A model generated the notes under the pieces. The model searched no databases. It was given only the letters and a program-made list of their open reading frames with translations, and was not told where the DNA came from. Shown one piece after another: positions 8,701 through 15,211 of a stretch of 22,852 bases of DNA. The stretch's first letter is position 1. Each line of letters begins with the position of its first letter. The DNA lies in contig CALECM010000062.1 in the NCBI GenBank assembly GCA_937949745.1, forward strand, positions 1 to 22,852, given 5' to 3'. This DNA comes from an uncultured Bacteroidales bacterium. GTDB taxonomy: Bacteria > Bacteroidota > Bacteroidia > Bacteroidales > WCHB1-69. The translations under genes were made by a program, and so were the position numbers.

Positions 8701-10617
8701 TTCGAATATGCTGTCTCCGAATGAATAAGGAAAATCACAGGCATCCAGCGAAACGGATTGATCCTCTTCTACTTCCGGGTAAACACGAAAATGTAAACGA
8801 ACGATACTGTCACAAAAACGGGAATTGAAAGATACTTCGTAATCTCCGGCGCGATTAAAAATACTGTCTCCGTAATAGAGGGGAAGTTCTTTGGTGCAAA
8901 GTTTTATGGTATCCCGGTAAATTACGGGAATGCTATGGATATGCAAATTAATGATGCTGTCACAGTCGGAATCTCTTTTCAATAAGATTTGATGGTCTCC
9001 GTTTTCGGCAAATAGAGTATCGCCGTAAATTACCGGGAAATCACTCTCACAGACAAGCAACGTATCATAATATAAAGATAAAGGAACGACATTCAAATGT
9101 AATGCTTGCGTCGTATCGCATGCTTCACCGTCATTCAAAATAAAATGGTAAGTTCCTCTTTCCGCCAGTAAACTATCCCGATAAAGATAAGGTAATTCAT
9201 TTTCACAGATTGTCAGGTTTACGGTATCCTGTATCGTCCTTAATTTTAATTGTACAATTATGATACTGTCGCAATATTCGGTTCCAGTGTAAGTAAGTAG
9301 ATAAGTTCCTGTATCTGCAAGAAGAGTGTCCGAATACAGATAAGGTAATTGATCTTTGCAAATTCCAATCTCTTCCGTTTCCCTGTAATCCTGTTTGATG
9401 ATAATATGGTTTTCTACCAGAGATCCGCATGATTCCGGTTCTGTTTCATATTCCAGCACAATAGTATTTTCCGTAAATGTCGAATCCCATTGGGAAGAAT
9501 AATAGCTGTAGCAGGTTTCCGTAATCGTGGCGGTCGGCTTGCCGAATAAGACGATGGTTTGTTTGTCTTCAGAAAGGTAAGGGAATAAGCTATCTGGAAT
9601 ATTAAAACTGAACTCCTCCAGGTCACGGATATCTAATTGCGGACGGGATGTATTCCCGCGGATTAAAACGGTACAGCTTTCAGGATCATCTACCTCTACG
9701 GTTATTTTGGGAATTTCCCGGGATAAACGTTCAATATGGATAAAGTTATTTTTTTTGAGGTAAATAGAATTTCCCGACAGGTCCGGTGAACCTGATAATA
9801 TCAAAGAGCCGCCATTTACCAATATTCCTGTTTGATTATCCGTTATTTTTCCACCGTTAATCGTAGCGGAACTATGGGCATCCAGGTAAAGACCTCCGCC
9901 CTCCGTAGCATTATTGGACGTAATATTACCGCTATGGATGGTTAAAGTACCGTTGTTAAAAATACCTCCTCCTTTTAACACGGCTGTATTTCCGGATATT
10001 TCTCCGCCGTAAATTTCTGCAATGCCGCTTTTATTATAGATAGCTCCTCCGTCGGCGGTTGAGGTATTGGTTAAAATATTTCCTCCGAACATGGTTAGAT
10101 TGGCATTCTCCCCGTCATTGAGTATCGCGCCGTAAAGTCCCGTAAAGTTTCGGATCACTGTATTGGCCCGAATGATAAGAGCTCCCAGATTATGGATCAG
10201 GCATGAACCGCCCGTGATACCGTTTTGATTTCCGCCGTCGACAATCAATGAGGATAGATCGATATCCGGATTTCCCATCGTGAGGGAAGCATTTTCAAGA
10301 ACCATGAACACATGATCCATGCCGGTATTTCCGGATACAGTCCGGTTTTCTTCATCCGGGATCAATTCGTAATTTCCCGATTGGATCACAACAGGATTGT
10401 CCAGTATAATATTTTCCGTAATCCTGATGGTCATTGTTTCCTGGTTTTCAGTGCTCTCCGCGTAAGCTGCGCCACCCAGCGCTTCTATAAATGAGAGAGC
10501 ATCCGTAACATTACCGCCCGGTGAATTCTGGGCATATGCCCCCGAATACGGCAAAGTAAGTATGATTCCTGTAATTACGATAACTTTCAAAATAATGAAA
10601 GGATATATTTTCTTCAT
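2737..10617 (-). CDS. Giant T9SS-secreted surface protein: beta-helix, LPY modules, 24 Ig-like repeats
   Basis: A 2626-residue exported repeat protein, probably a cell-surface adhesin or matrix protein; its ligand is unknown. Order of parts: signal peptide 1-29 (ends AYA); right-handed beta-helix region about 60-290 with turns such as GGEISGNTA and GGGIFNNGT; a linker; six 'LPY' modules about 414-718 (core pattern C-x4-LPY-x-YGDS ... G-x-Y ... CDSI); 24 Ig-like repeats of about 70 residues at 721-2400 (pattern ITG-x4-C-x-G ... ASGG-x-Y-x-W-x-TGE ... G-x-Y-x-VTVT-x3-GC); a seventh LPY module at about 2405-2455; a PKD-like stretch; and a type A T9SS sorting domain 2548-2626 (YSVFPNP ... MNGK ... 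LSSGTYIL ... KILKL). All 24 Ig repeats carry both cysteines. It starts 38 bp after the glycosyltransferase stop, so it may be the last gene of that run. Confidence 0.87.
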   Translation of the reverse strand: MKKIYPFIILKVIVITGIILTLPYSGAYAQNSPGGNVTDALSFIEALGGAAYAESTENQETMTIRITENIILDNPVVIQSGNYELIPDEENRTVSGNTGMDHVFMVLENASLTMGNPDIDLSSLIVDGGNQNGITGGSCLIHNLGALIIRANTVIRNFTGLYGAILNDGENANLTMFGGNILTNTSTADGGAIYNKSGIAEIYGGEISGNTAVLKGGGIFNNGTLTIHSGNITSNNATEGGGLYLDAHSSATINGGKITDNQTGILVNGGSLILSGSPDLSGNSIYLKKNNFIHIERLSREIPKITVEVDDPESCTVLIRGNTSRPQLDIRDLEEFSFNIPDSLFPYLSEDKQTIVLFGKPTATITETCYSYYSSQWDSTFTENTIVLEYETEPESCGSLVENHIIIKQDYRETEEIGICKDQLPYLYSDTLLADTGTYLLTYTGTEYCDSIIIVQLKLRTIQDTVNLTICENELPYLYRDSLLAERGTYHFILNDGEACDTTQALHLNVVPLSLYYDTLLVCESDFPVIYGDTLFAENGDHQILLKRDSDCDSIINLHIHSIPVIYRDTIKLCTKELPLYYGDSIFNRAGDYEVSFNSRFCDSIVRLHFRVYPEVEEDQSVSLDACDFPYSFGDSIFENPGTYFINHHTTEGCDSVIILTLNLLSRYDTVTICRENLPYQYGDSIITAPGNYTITFTPSGECQYTVNLTLRLFNQEKPVITGDTDLCISDTSVLSVLHDQYVSHQWSTGETTGKITVRTAGSYHVTCLDENGCENLSDPFEITSRLETGITGNVNICPGDTAHLSAYGGTFYHWSTLEETADISITESGSYYVTVSNNPNCFSINTVEVKYLPAPDLTITGNKRICIGENTTLQVQDTAPLSSFIWSTNSSSPAITIEPRVTTVYSVTATNIHECKATLQTTVKTLPEITIGGNTVICKGEAVQLTATGGNQYEWSDGQISETALFSPLVSSTYHVIVRTADNCTGSKTIRIEVKELPEPIIFGNPAITSGNLYLCQGDTATLTADGGTDYLWSTGETGNMIRITRQGRYTVTASDEHGCSGKTSVIVNMKNAPIPHIDGELSFCEGNSTELRASGGSAYQWNTNATTPAITVSQSGQYTVTVSNTEGCTVSATALVTVIPKPVFTVTGDRWFCRGESTTLIAKGTGCNFLWDNEIQDTSLKVYQTGSHTVIATNEAGCSATANITVGTIDPVPCVVQGNLDICEGETTGLAASGGIGYQWSTGENSPVITVSNEGLYSVTATDLNGCRIDTFVRVTMKRFSPAITGRLTFCEGDSSVLTVQGGSHYSWNNGITGNRILVKESGIYTATVEHDGCTKNISVTVNVDPAPQLNIKGNNRICEDGKTYLIAEGIGDYTYRWNDNSSKDTLLVYETGEYGVTATNDLGCKADASIIVTHYPVLHAEINGNTSICKGEESQLTASGGSYYRWNTNAETPAIKVTESGTYRVTVSDTYGCSKSVSATVTVTEIIPRITGKLSFCEGESTTLLASGGTGYEWSNGKSDRAIVIREGGIYQVTVTDHGCHAETSAEVVMLPAPVINILGNRTFCADESTILTATQGNYTYQWNQGSTSNTITVNTPGSYTVTVIDEQGCKNSTTAIVNTLPLPTAVIDDFPTLCEGEQTILKASGGNTYLWNTGETSPYLRVETMGTYTVTVTGSNGCHTTKEATVVVNSLPVILIEGKREICKGESVTLTASGGNSYLWSSGQNHPFITVYPENTTTYSVYVKDVNGCENMESVTVEVNLSPEVYISGDPGICEGGKTELTASRGARYLWNTGQQNREIEVTEAQEYSVSVYTDEGCYSSANITTTINPLPDLAVTGNTVICEGQQTELTASGGSFFIWSTGEQTASIIVMQDGEYSVTAFNDFGCGESTSVNVRVNPLPYVEIIGQDTICEGEQTTFYASGNEDLSYLWNTESITSYIPVSEANVYSVTVTNDNDCRSTAYKTLVVKPKPPVNITGDLSVCPGFGTTLTAHGGSGYTWSDGKTSAENIVFPTNGYNTYTVTATGSNGCSASASVTVTIHPPGPSFTITGPTSFCEGKNITLSAVDAASVVWSTGSTTKDIVVDQPGTYTVTVSNSFGCSSSNSIQVITLTPPIASIEGETELCDGLTTLWNASGGTHYLWSTGERTSGIEISLGGIYTVTVTDDNGCSSTESRSLTILEKPLVIISGNAAFCQGDSTLLTAESGSENRYLWNTGIREADIMVTNPGTYTVTVTNENGCSVVESREITMNSLPVASITGNTIFCDGTSSTLIASGGIRYSWNTGEETETIRVNEAALFSVTVTNEAGCSDTASTRTDLLEAPSTEIKGLLAICRNDTSIIYAGEGPYDYLWNTGEETSSIKIAPQETSVYSVTVTNGAGCSSVYSETITVHPSYHIELEDDICQNLPYTGYGFSLPVQDSAGIFRHTKELLTTSGCDSIVILTLTVKPKPVLQEEISGPTIVNTEGHYHYSIGRTLYAEGFQWSISNPGWTISDNGSSAITLHITSRGSGTLTVLAANECGLSSTSSLQINSSISVTETDPENEYSVFPNPATTFIQIHSPVAGIDPIEVELTDMNGKKVKYAKSINDKIYLNIADLSSGTYILNIIRNGQLKGSRKILKL
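3418..8457 (-). repeat. In-frame tandem array of 24 Ig-like coding repeats (~207-210 bp period)
   Basis: The central 5 kb of the giant gene consists of 24 consecutive units of about 69-72 codons. At DNA level the repeats are diverged, but a recurring near-identical stretch, read on the plus strand as variants of ggttaccgttacggtata, encodes the YTVTVT strand. Examples lie near 3480, 3900, 4120, 4325, 4535 and 4750. Each unit contains one cysteine after the first strand and one in the terminal GC or xC motif, about 45 residues apart. Repeats 1 and 7 each have one extra cysteine, and repeat 5 carries an insertion before its first cysteine. The divergence indicates an old array under protein-level constraint rather than a recent expansion. 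Confidence 0.85.
8464..9378 (-). repeat. Six tandem LPY / CDSI modules inside the giant gene
   Basis: Six modules of about 50 residues lie between the beta-helix and the Ig array. Their shared pattern is a cysteine, then LPY or FPY/FPV/LPL, then Y-x-DS or GDS, then a G-x-Y beta strand, then CDSI or a variant, and a closing hydrophobic strand. The sixth has CQYT in place of CDSI. A seventh copy follows the Ig array near residue 2405 (LPYTGYG ... CDSIVIL). The same module occurs once in each of the 645-residue array proteins at residues 440-480. Modules of this kind are frequent in Bacteroidota secreted proteins; their fold and function are not known to me. Confidence 0.75.
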
Positions 10618-10655
10618 CTATGCTATTTGATAAAAGGATTAATTATTTGTCGCCA

Positions 10656-12620
10656 TCATTGCCGTCCCAGCATACTGAAATTCTTCCATATTATTTTAAA
10701 ATCGTGGATAGGCTGATAATCATTGACATATAATTGGTTGATTTTCTCGATTAAGGTTTGATCCTGTGTTACCGGATACATATCGGTAGGTTCAAGGATT
10801 CCCTGTTTAAATATTCCGTTTTTTCCGTTTCGCGGGTATTGGTAAGCCACCCAGGTTTTGCGGCCGGATAATACTGAAAAAAGGTTACGGATGAAATTTC
10901 CTTTTTTCTTAACGAACCAAATATCTATCGGCAATAACAGGACCAGTATGATAGACGATATCATATCAAACAGGCGTTTTTCCCGTTGGCTCCTGCGTTG
11001 TGTAAGCGAATTCTTTTGACAGGTAAAAATGTTTTCCGGCGTGGAAATGGCATTGCTTCCGATTATGGTGTTACTATTCTGCTGGGCAATTTTGAATTCG
11101 GTCCGGAATTCCTTTAGTTCATCCATAAGATCGATGATCTGTTTGGTGGAAAGGTTTTTGTTGCAAAAGATAATTTCCCGGATGTTAAAAATAGGGATGA
11201 TCTCTTTTATTTGTCCTATTGATCCCAGAATATTCTCCTGATTTCCGGATATGTCAGCTTTAGGTTCCGTTACGATCCTGCCGATATATTCTATTTTGGT
11301 ATTAACCATAAGTGTAAGTCCCGTTACCCTTTCGCTTTCTTCCAGATCCCCGACGATAGCAATCCGGTAATGGGATTTACTGCCGATGACGAAGTCTTTA
11401 AATTGTAATTTACTAAAGAGATAACGGATCGAGTTGAGCGAAATGATCGTCCACATGGCCCCGAAAATAATAATGGCCCTTGAAAAACGCAGGCTTTCGG
11501 GAAGTAAAGCGTAAATGATGAGTATCGCAATGGTTCCCAATAATATTCCTCTATTCGTTTTGGTAAGCTGGACAGGCTTTTTATATCCTCCGCACAAAGC
11601 GATGGCGATGATCCATGCTATAATGTAAATGGGAATAATGATGAACCTGTATTCGTCCGGAAAATGGCTGTCGCGTATGGAGAGCACCGTATGTTCCCAA
11701 TAAACGGAAAGTATCAGCATTCCGGCGTAAATAACTATAAAGTCTATAAGCGGAAGAAAGACCATCATCAGGAAGCGCTTCAGAAAAGATGCCGCTGCCC
11801 TTAGCCAGATCGCGATGTTCATGATCCATCCGAAAACCCGTGCATTGGCTTTGGCGAAATGTTTTTTGACAAAGATCTGCATCGCCCGGTAAAATACGAA
11901 CACATAATTCAGGGACCCTTTTTTGGTACTTTCGCCTTTGTAATGAATAATTTTAGTTTCAGGATAGTAGTAATTCTTATACCCGCTCAGGATGATACGG
12001 TAAGAGAGGTCGATATCTTCCCCGTACATAAAATAGTCCTCATCCAGGAAACCGGCTTGATCCAGTACTTTTTTCCGGATCATCATAAAGGCTCCCGATA
12101 ATACTTCTACGGAATGGATTTTATTGTTATCCAAATAAGTGAGATGGTACGACCCGAATTTTTTCGATTTGGGGAAAAGTTTGGAAAACCCGAAGATTTT
12201 ATAAAAGGCTACATGGGGAAGGGGTAATCCCCTTTTCGATTCCGGCAGGAATTCTCCCTTTCCGTTGATCATTTTCACGCCTAGGGCACCGGCATCCGGT
12301 GTGTTATCCATGAAATCGAGGCATTTCGTAAACGTATCACTTTCCACCAGCGTATCCGGATTCAGCAACAAAACGTATTCTCCGGAAGCTAATTCTAAAG
12401 CCTGATTATTGGCCCGGGCAAATCCTACATTTTCTTTATTGGCCATCAGTACCACATCGGGAAATTTTTCACGGAGCATGGCTAAAGATCCGTCCGCGGA
12501 ATTGTTATCGACCACAAAAATTTCAGCTTCTATATGGCGTGTGGCTTCATAGACGGAATAAAGACATTGTTCAAGGAAATGTTGTACGTTGTAATTGACA
12601 ATAATGACGCTTAACTTCAT
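10656..12620 (-). CDS. GT2 glycosyltransferase fused to WbaP/PssY-like membrane region
   Basis: Probable surface-glycan glycosyltransferase at the inner membrane. The start is set at the ATG at 12620 (MKLSVIIVNYN, 654 residues), the usual first strand of a GT2 fold. The in-frame GTG at 12638 overlaps the psd stop and adds only six residues. The N-terminal 250 residues are a GT2 (rhamnosyltransferase-like) domain with VVDNNSADGS at 36-45, the metal-binding LNPD at 86-89, and GEDIDLSYR at 200-208. Next come about four to five membrane helices (about 285-400), a Rossmann-like stretch (AIVGD at about 421), and a C-terminal part resembling a polyprenyl-phosphate sugar transferase: KRLFD at 548-552, one helix, then FSVLSGRKTWVAY at 581-593. 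The segment that normally carries the FxxxKFRSM and Asp-Glu catalytic motifs is missing. It lies 17 bp after psd, so translation is probably coupled. Acceptor and sugar donor are unknown. Confidence 0.85.
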   Translation of the reverse strand: MKLSVIIVNYNVQHFLEQCLYSVYEATRHIEAEIFVVDNNSADGSLAMLREKFPDVVLMANKENVGFARANNQALELASGEYVLLLNPDTLVESDTFTKCLDFMDNTPDAGALGVKMINGKGEFLPESKRGLPLPHVAFYKIFGFSKLFPKSKKFGSYHLTYLDNNKIHSVEVLSGAFMMIRKKVLDQAGFLDEDYFMYGEDIDLSYRIILSGYKNYYYPETKIIHYKGESTKKGSLNYVFVFYRAMQIFVKKHFAKANARVFGWIMNIAIWLRAAASFLKRFLMMVFLPLIDFIVIYAGMLILSVYWEHTVLSIRDSHFPDEYRFIIIPIYIIAWIIAIALCGGYKKPVQLTKTNRGILLGTIAILIIYALLPESLRFSRAIIIFGAMWTIISLNSIRYLFSKLQFKDFVIGSKSHYRIAIVGDLEESERVTGLTLMVNTKIEYIGRIVTEPKADISGNQENILGSIGQIKEIIPIFNIREIIFCNKNLSTKQIIDLMDELKEFRTEFKIAQQNSNTIIGSNAISTPENIFTCQKNSLTQRRSQREKRLFDMISSIILVLLLPIDIWFVKKKGNFIRNLFSVLSGRKTWVAYQYPRNGKNGIFKQGILEPTDMYPVTQDQTLIEKINQLYVNDYQPIHDFKIIWKNFSMLGRQ

Positions 12621-12637
12621 GGAAAGATTACTTTTCA

Positions 12638-13297
12638 CTAAAAATAAGCCAGTACGCTTTTCTGTGCGGTAACCTTATCTCCATTCTTAACGGCAACCTC
12701 CACATCCAAAGGCAGGAAAACGTCCACTCTTGATCCGAAACGGATGATGCCCATTTCTTCTCCCTGTACAGCTTCCATGCCTTCTTCGATTTTACTGACA
12801 ATCCTGCGGGCGACAAAGCCTGCGATCTGCCGGAATAATACGATTTCCCGTTCGTTTTTTTTGACTACGACCGTATTATGTTCGTTGTCGGTGGAAGATT
12901 TAGGTAAATGGGCCACGAAATATTTTCCGGGATGGTATTTGACATATTCCACTTCTCCGTCGCATGGAAAGAAATTAACATGAACATTATAGATAGACAT
13001 GAAAATGGATATCTTCAAACGATTATCCTTGAAAAATTCCTCTTCATAACTTTCTTCTACCGCAATCACCGTACCGTCGGCAGGAGAAATCACACCTTTG
13101 TCTACTTTGTTGATAACCCGCGCCGGAACCCGGAAGAAACGGATAATGAATAAGGTGAAACACACACATAGGACCGTCACTATAACAGGGACAATATGGT
13201 TTTTTCCCGGATAAAAAAGGAATAACAGAGAAATCAGGAGTATGCTGGAAATAGTAACTGACAGGATAGGGACCGAACCTTCTTTATGGATTCTCAT
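12638..13297 (-). CDS. psd: Phosphatidylserine decarboxylase, short type
   Basis: Converts phosphatidylserine to phosphatidylethanolamine at the inner membrane, using a pyruvoyl group made by self-cleavage. The 219-residue length fits the short PSD-A type. Two N-terminal membrane helices (about 9-29 and 33-52) are followed by SPADG at 71-75, YNVHVNFFP at 103-111 with conserved His106, SSTDNEHN at 134-141, and RFGSR at 186-190. In this family cleavage occurs between the Gly and Ser of the last motif (here 188/189), giving a small alpha chain with an N-terminal pyruvoyl. The long E. coli type has LGST at the same place. The gene lies 28 bp after the lipoprotein gene and 17 bp before the glycosyltransferase ATG. 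No phosphatidylserine synthase gene is seen next to it, so the substrate-forming enzyme must be encoded elsewhere. Confidence 0.93.
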   Translation of the reverse strand: MRIHKEGSVPILSVTISSILLISLLFLFYPGKNHIVPVIVTVLCVCFTLFIIRFFRVPARVINKVDKGVISPADGTVIAVEESYEEEFFKDNRLKISIFMSIYNVHVNFFPCDGEVEYVKYHPGKYFVAHLPKSSTDNEHNTVVVKKNEREIVLFRQIAGFVARRIVSKIEEGMEAVQGEEMGIIRFGSRVDVFLPLDVEVAVKNGDKVTAQKSVLAYF

Positions 13298-13325
13298 AAG
13301 ACGATATTTGAGCGTGGGACGTTTT

Positions 13326-14201
13326 TTACTCCTTTACAAAAAGTATATAAGTATTAACCGGGATATTATTATTGTCGCTTGAACGGGTGATGATCCTTCT
13401 GGGATAGTCATTTCCGTTATAGTCGTACTGATAATTTTTGGTTACTACCGGTTGGAGATGCCCGTTGATCGTGGTGGTTGTTTTTTCCGTCAATTTATTG
13501 TTTCTGGAATAGCCTGAAAGATCTGCGTAAACATAGGGAAGTCCGTAATAGGGATTATTTCCTTCATCGTAAGTCATTTCAGAAGTAATGATGGTGTTAA
13601 GGTCGGGAATCGTGGTAATGGTCTTCACAATGTTGAAATTTTCCGTTTCATAGGAAAGCATGGTGATACTTTCCAAAGAAAGGTTTTTGGCACCCGATCC
13701 GGCCATGATTTTCAATACATCCCGGTCATCTCCCATAAAAAAAGCATATAAAGAAGACGTGGTAATATCTTCAAGATTATTAAAGAATTCCTGATCATAG
13801 TTTTCCGTAATGGAAGCAATCGTATTATCATCCCTGCGGGTAAACGTAACCACTTTTCTCACGGCACCTTCGATCACGTATTCGATTTTATTGACGAACT
13901 TATCCTTATAGTCCAGTTTTATCGCTTCCGTAAGTCCGAATTCGTTGATATGGGTAATTCCGGTGACATTTTTATCCTTATCATATTCAAAATTATAATA
14001 CCGGTTGTTTTTCAGCTCAATTCGTTGCAGCAAGTCTTTTTTATCATAGGTATAAACCTGGTCGGGCAGGTCGACATTGCTACGGAACCAGATCTTGCTG
14101 ATCCTGTTTTTGGGCTTGTAGGTTTCCTCGTATTTATTACAGGAAGTTCCGGATACGATGATAGCCGGTATTACCACTAAAAAGAATATAAATTTTTTCA
14201 T
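13326..14201 (-). CDS. Putative lipoprotein of unknown function
   Basis: A 291-residue protein with a lipoprotein-type signal peptide: MKKFIFFLVVIPAIIVSGTS followed by Cys21. The lipobox is loose (Gly at -3), but SC before a polar stretch is common in Bacteroidota. Cys21 is followed by NKYEE, which is partly acidic and could favour surface display; this is speculative. The mature part is rich in short alternating strands with tyrosines and charged turns (TYDKKDL, FEYDKDKN, NYQYDYNGNDYP), reminiscent of YD-like or DUF4595-like Bacteroidales lipoproteins. I cannot assign a family firmly and no catalytic motif is visible. It is the first gene of the minus-strand run leading to psd. It faces nth across a 141-bp divergent intergenic region that holds two candidate -7 boxes for this gene. 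Confidence 0.75.
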   Translation of the reverse strand: MKKFIFFLVVIPAIIVSGTSCNKYEETYKPKNRISKIWFRSNVDLPDQVYTYDKKDLLQRIELKNNRYYNFEYDKDKNVTGITHINEFGLTEAIKLDYKDKFVNKIEYVIEGAVRKVVTFTRRDDNTIASITENYDQEFFNNLEDITTSSLYAFFMGDDRDVLKIMAGSGAKNLSLESITMLSYETENFNIVKTITTIPDLNTIITSEMTYDEGNNPYYGLPYVYADLSGYSRNNKLTEKTTTTINGHLQPVVTKNYQYDYNGNDYPRRIITRSSDNNNIPVNTYILFVKE

Positions 14202-14243
14202 ATGCTAAGATTGAATTTATCCTGATTATGATGTTACTGCATG

Positions 14244-14259
14244 CAAAAATACAAAAATA
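14244..14259 (-). promoter_or_regulatory. Two adjacent candidate -7 boxes for the lipoprotein-psd-GT2-adhesin run
   Basis: Read on the minus strand, TATTTTTG occurs twice back to back (14252-14259 and 14244-14251), about 45-55 bp before the lipoprotein ATG. Both fit the Bacteroidota -7 consensus TAnnTTTG. I see no good TTG/TTTG -33 element at the expected distance, so only the -7 part is supported. Confidence 0.4.
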
Positions 14260-14291
14260 GTTTAAATGTACTTAAAGTGCTCGTTTTTAAA

Positions 14292-14319
14292 TTGAAAATG
14301 GAAATTATTATTATTTTTG
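14292..14319 (+). promoter_or_regulatory. Candidate promoter of nth
   Basis: TTG at 14292-14294 and TATTTTTG at 14312-14319 (consensus TAnnTTTG) are separated by 17 bp. The predicted start of transcription falls about 20 bp before the ATG at 14343. This agrees with choosing that ATG rather than the upstream in-frame ATG at 14241, which would lie before the promoter. Confidence 0.5.
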
Positions 14320-14342
14320 TAAAGAAGATTAATTTCATCCGG

Positions 14343-15005
14343 ATGAAAAAAAACAAACAAGCTTTGCAGGCTCAATATGATTTTATCATTGAATATTTTC
14401 AGGAGCATAATCCCGCAGCCGCTTCCGAGTTACAATTTAAAAATCCTTATCAGCTCCTGGTAGCGGTCGTGCTGTCTGCCCAATGTACCGATAAAAGGGT
14501 CAATATGATCACTCCGCCCTTATTTGAAAAATATCCGACTCCTGAAAAGATGGCAATGGCTACTGAAAATGAAATATATGAAATGATCAAATCCGTATCT
14601 TATCCCAATAGTAAGGCTAAACATTTGAAAGGTTTATCCCTGAAGCTGGTCTCGGATTACGGCGCTGTAGTACCTCAAACCCAGGAACAATTACTTACCC
14701 TGCCCGGTGTTGGCCGGAAGAGTGCGAATGTTGTCTTATCCGTTTGCTTTGACCAGCCTTATATGCCTGTGGATACGCACGTTTTCAGGGTGGCGAACAG
14801 GTTGGGCATTGTGAGTAATGCTAAGACACCTTTGGATGTGGAACTCCAGCTGACCGAAAATTTTCCTAAACACCTGATACCGGTTGCCCATCACTGGCTG
14901 ATCCTGCACGGACGATATATTTGTTTAGCCAGAAAGCCGCAATGTGATAAATGTGGCCTGACTTCCATTTGCGATTACTATCAGTCCGGAAAGAACAAGG
15001 TATGA
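14343..15005 (+). CDS. nth: Endonuclease III (DNA glycosylase/AP lyase)
   Basis: Base-excision-repair enzyme that removes oxidised pyrimidines and cuts the resulting abasic site. Start set at ATG 14343 (220 residues, close to the E. coli enzyme). The frame stays open back to an ATG at 14241, but those 34 extra residues are low in complexity and precede the best promoter candidate. Visible motifs: helix-hairpin-helix LPGVGRKSANVVL at 120-132 with catalytic Lys126; VDTHVFRV at 143-150 with catalytic Asp144; HHWLILHGR; and the [4Fe-4S] cysteine set Cys194, 201, 204 and 210 with C-x6-C-x2-C-x5-C spacing. Nothing is missing or unusual. It is divergent from the lipoprotein gene and followed after 206 bp by the nitroreductase, which has its own promoter candidate. 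Confidence 0.96.
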   Translation: MKKNKQALQAQYDFIIEYFQEHNPAAASELQFKNPYQLLVAVVLSAQCTDKRVNMITPPLFEKYPTPEKMAMATENEIYEMIKSVSYPNSKAKHLKGLSLKLVSDYGAVVPQTQEQLLTLPGVGRKSANVVLSVCFDQPYMPVDTHVFRVANRLGIVSNAKTPLDVELQLTENFPKHLIPVAHHWLILHGRYICLARKPQCDKCGLTSICDYYQSGKNKV

Positions 15006-15030
15006 AATAATTATTGAATAAAATAGTACC

Positions 15031-15056
15031 TGACAAGTAGTAATATTGTCAATATT
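15031..15056. promoter_or_regulatory. Overlapping inverted repeats after nth; weak terminator or operator
   Basis: TGACAA at 15031-15036 pairs with TTGTCA at 15046-15051 (9-nt loop). Overlapping it, AATATTG at 15042-15048 and CAATATT at 15050-15056 form a near-perfect palindrome around one base, too tight to be an RNA hairpin but suitable as a protein-binding site. No T-run follows. The region is AT-rich, so chance is possible. Confidence 0.3.
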
Positions 15057-15126
15057 TATCGACTAGGGTTACTTGCAGGGAAATATCCGTAATGAATGAA
15101 CAAATCGATATGTTTATTGGATAAGG

Positions 15127-15167
15127 TTGTATGAAATGCATTGTATAAAATAAATTTGATTTATTTT
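15127..15167 (+). promoter_or_regulatory. Candidate nitroreductase promoter with inverted repeat over the -7 box
   Basis: TTG at 15127-15129 and TAAATTTG at 15151-15158 (consensus TAnnTTTG) are spaced by 21 bp and lie about 55-85 bp before the ATG at 15212. An 8-bp inverted repeat, AAAATAAA (15147-15154) and TTTATTTT (15160-15167), brackets the -7 box. A regulator bound here would block RNA polymerase. The arms are purely A/T, so this may be chance. Confidence 0.45.
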
Positions 15168-15211
15168 AATTCGAAAATAGTATTAATCCTTATAAATTAG
15201 ATGCTCATAAA

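Noticed and set aside
12620..12638. GTG at 12638 as the glycosyltransferase start
   Set aside because: It overlaps the psd stop and adds six residues not typical of GT2 proteins; ATG 12620 begins the canonical first strand.
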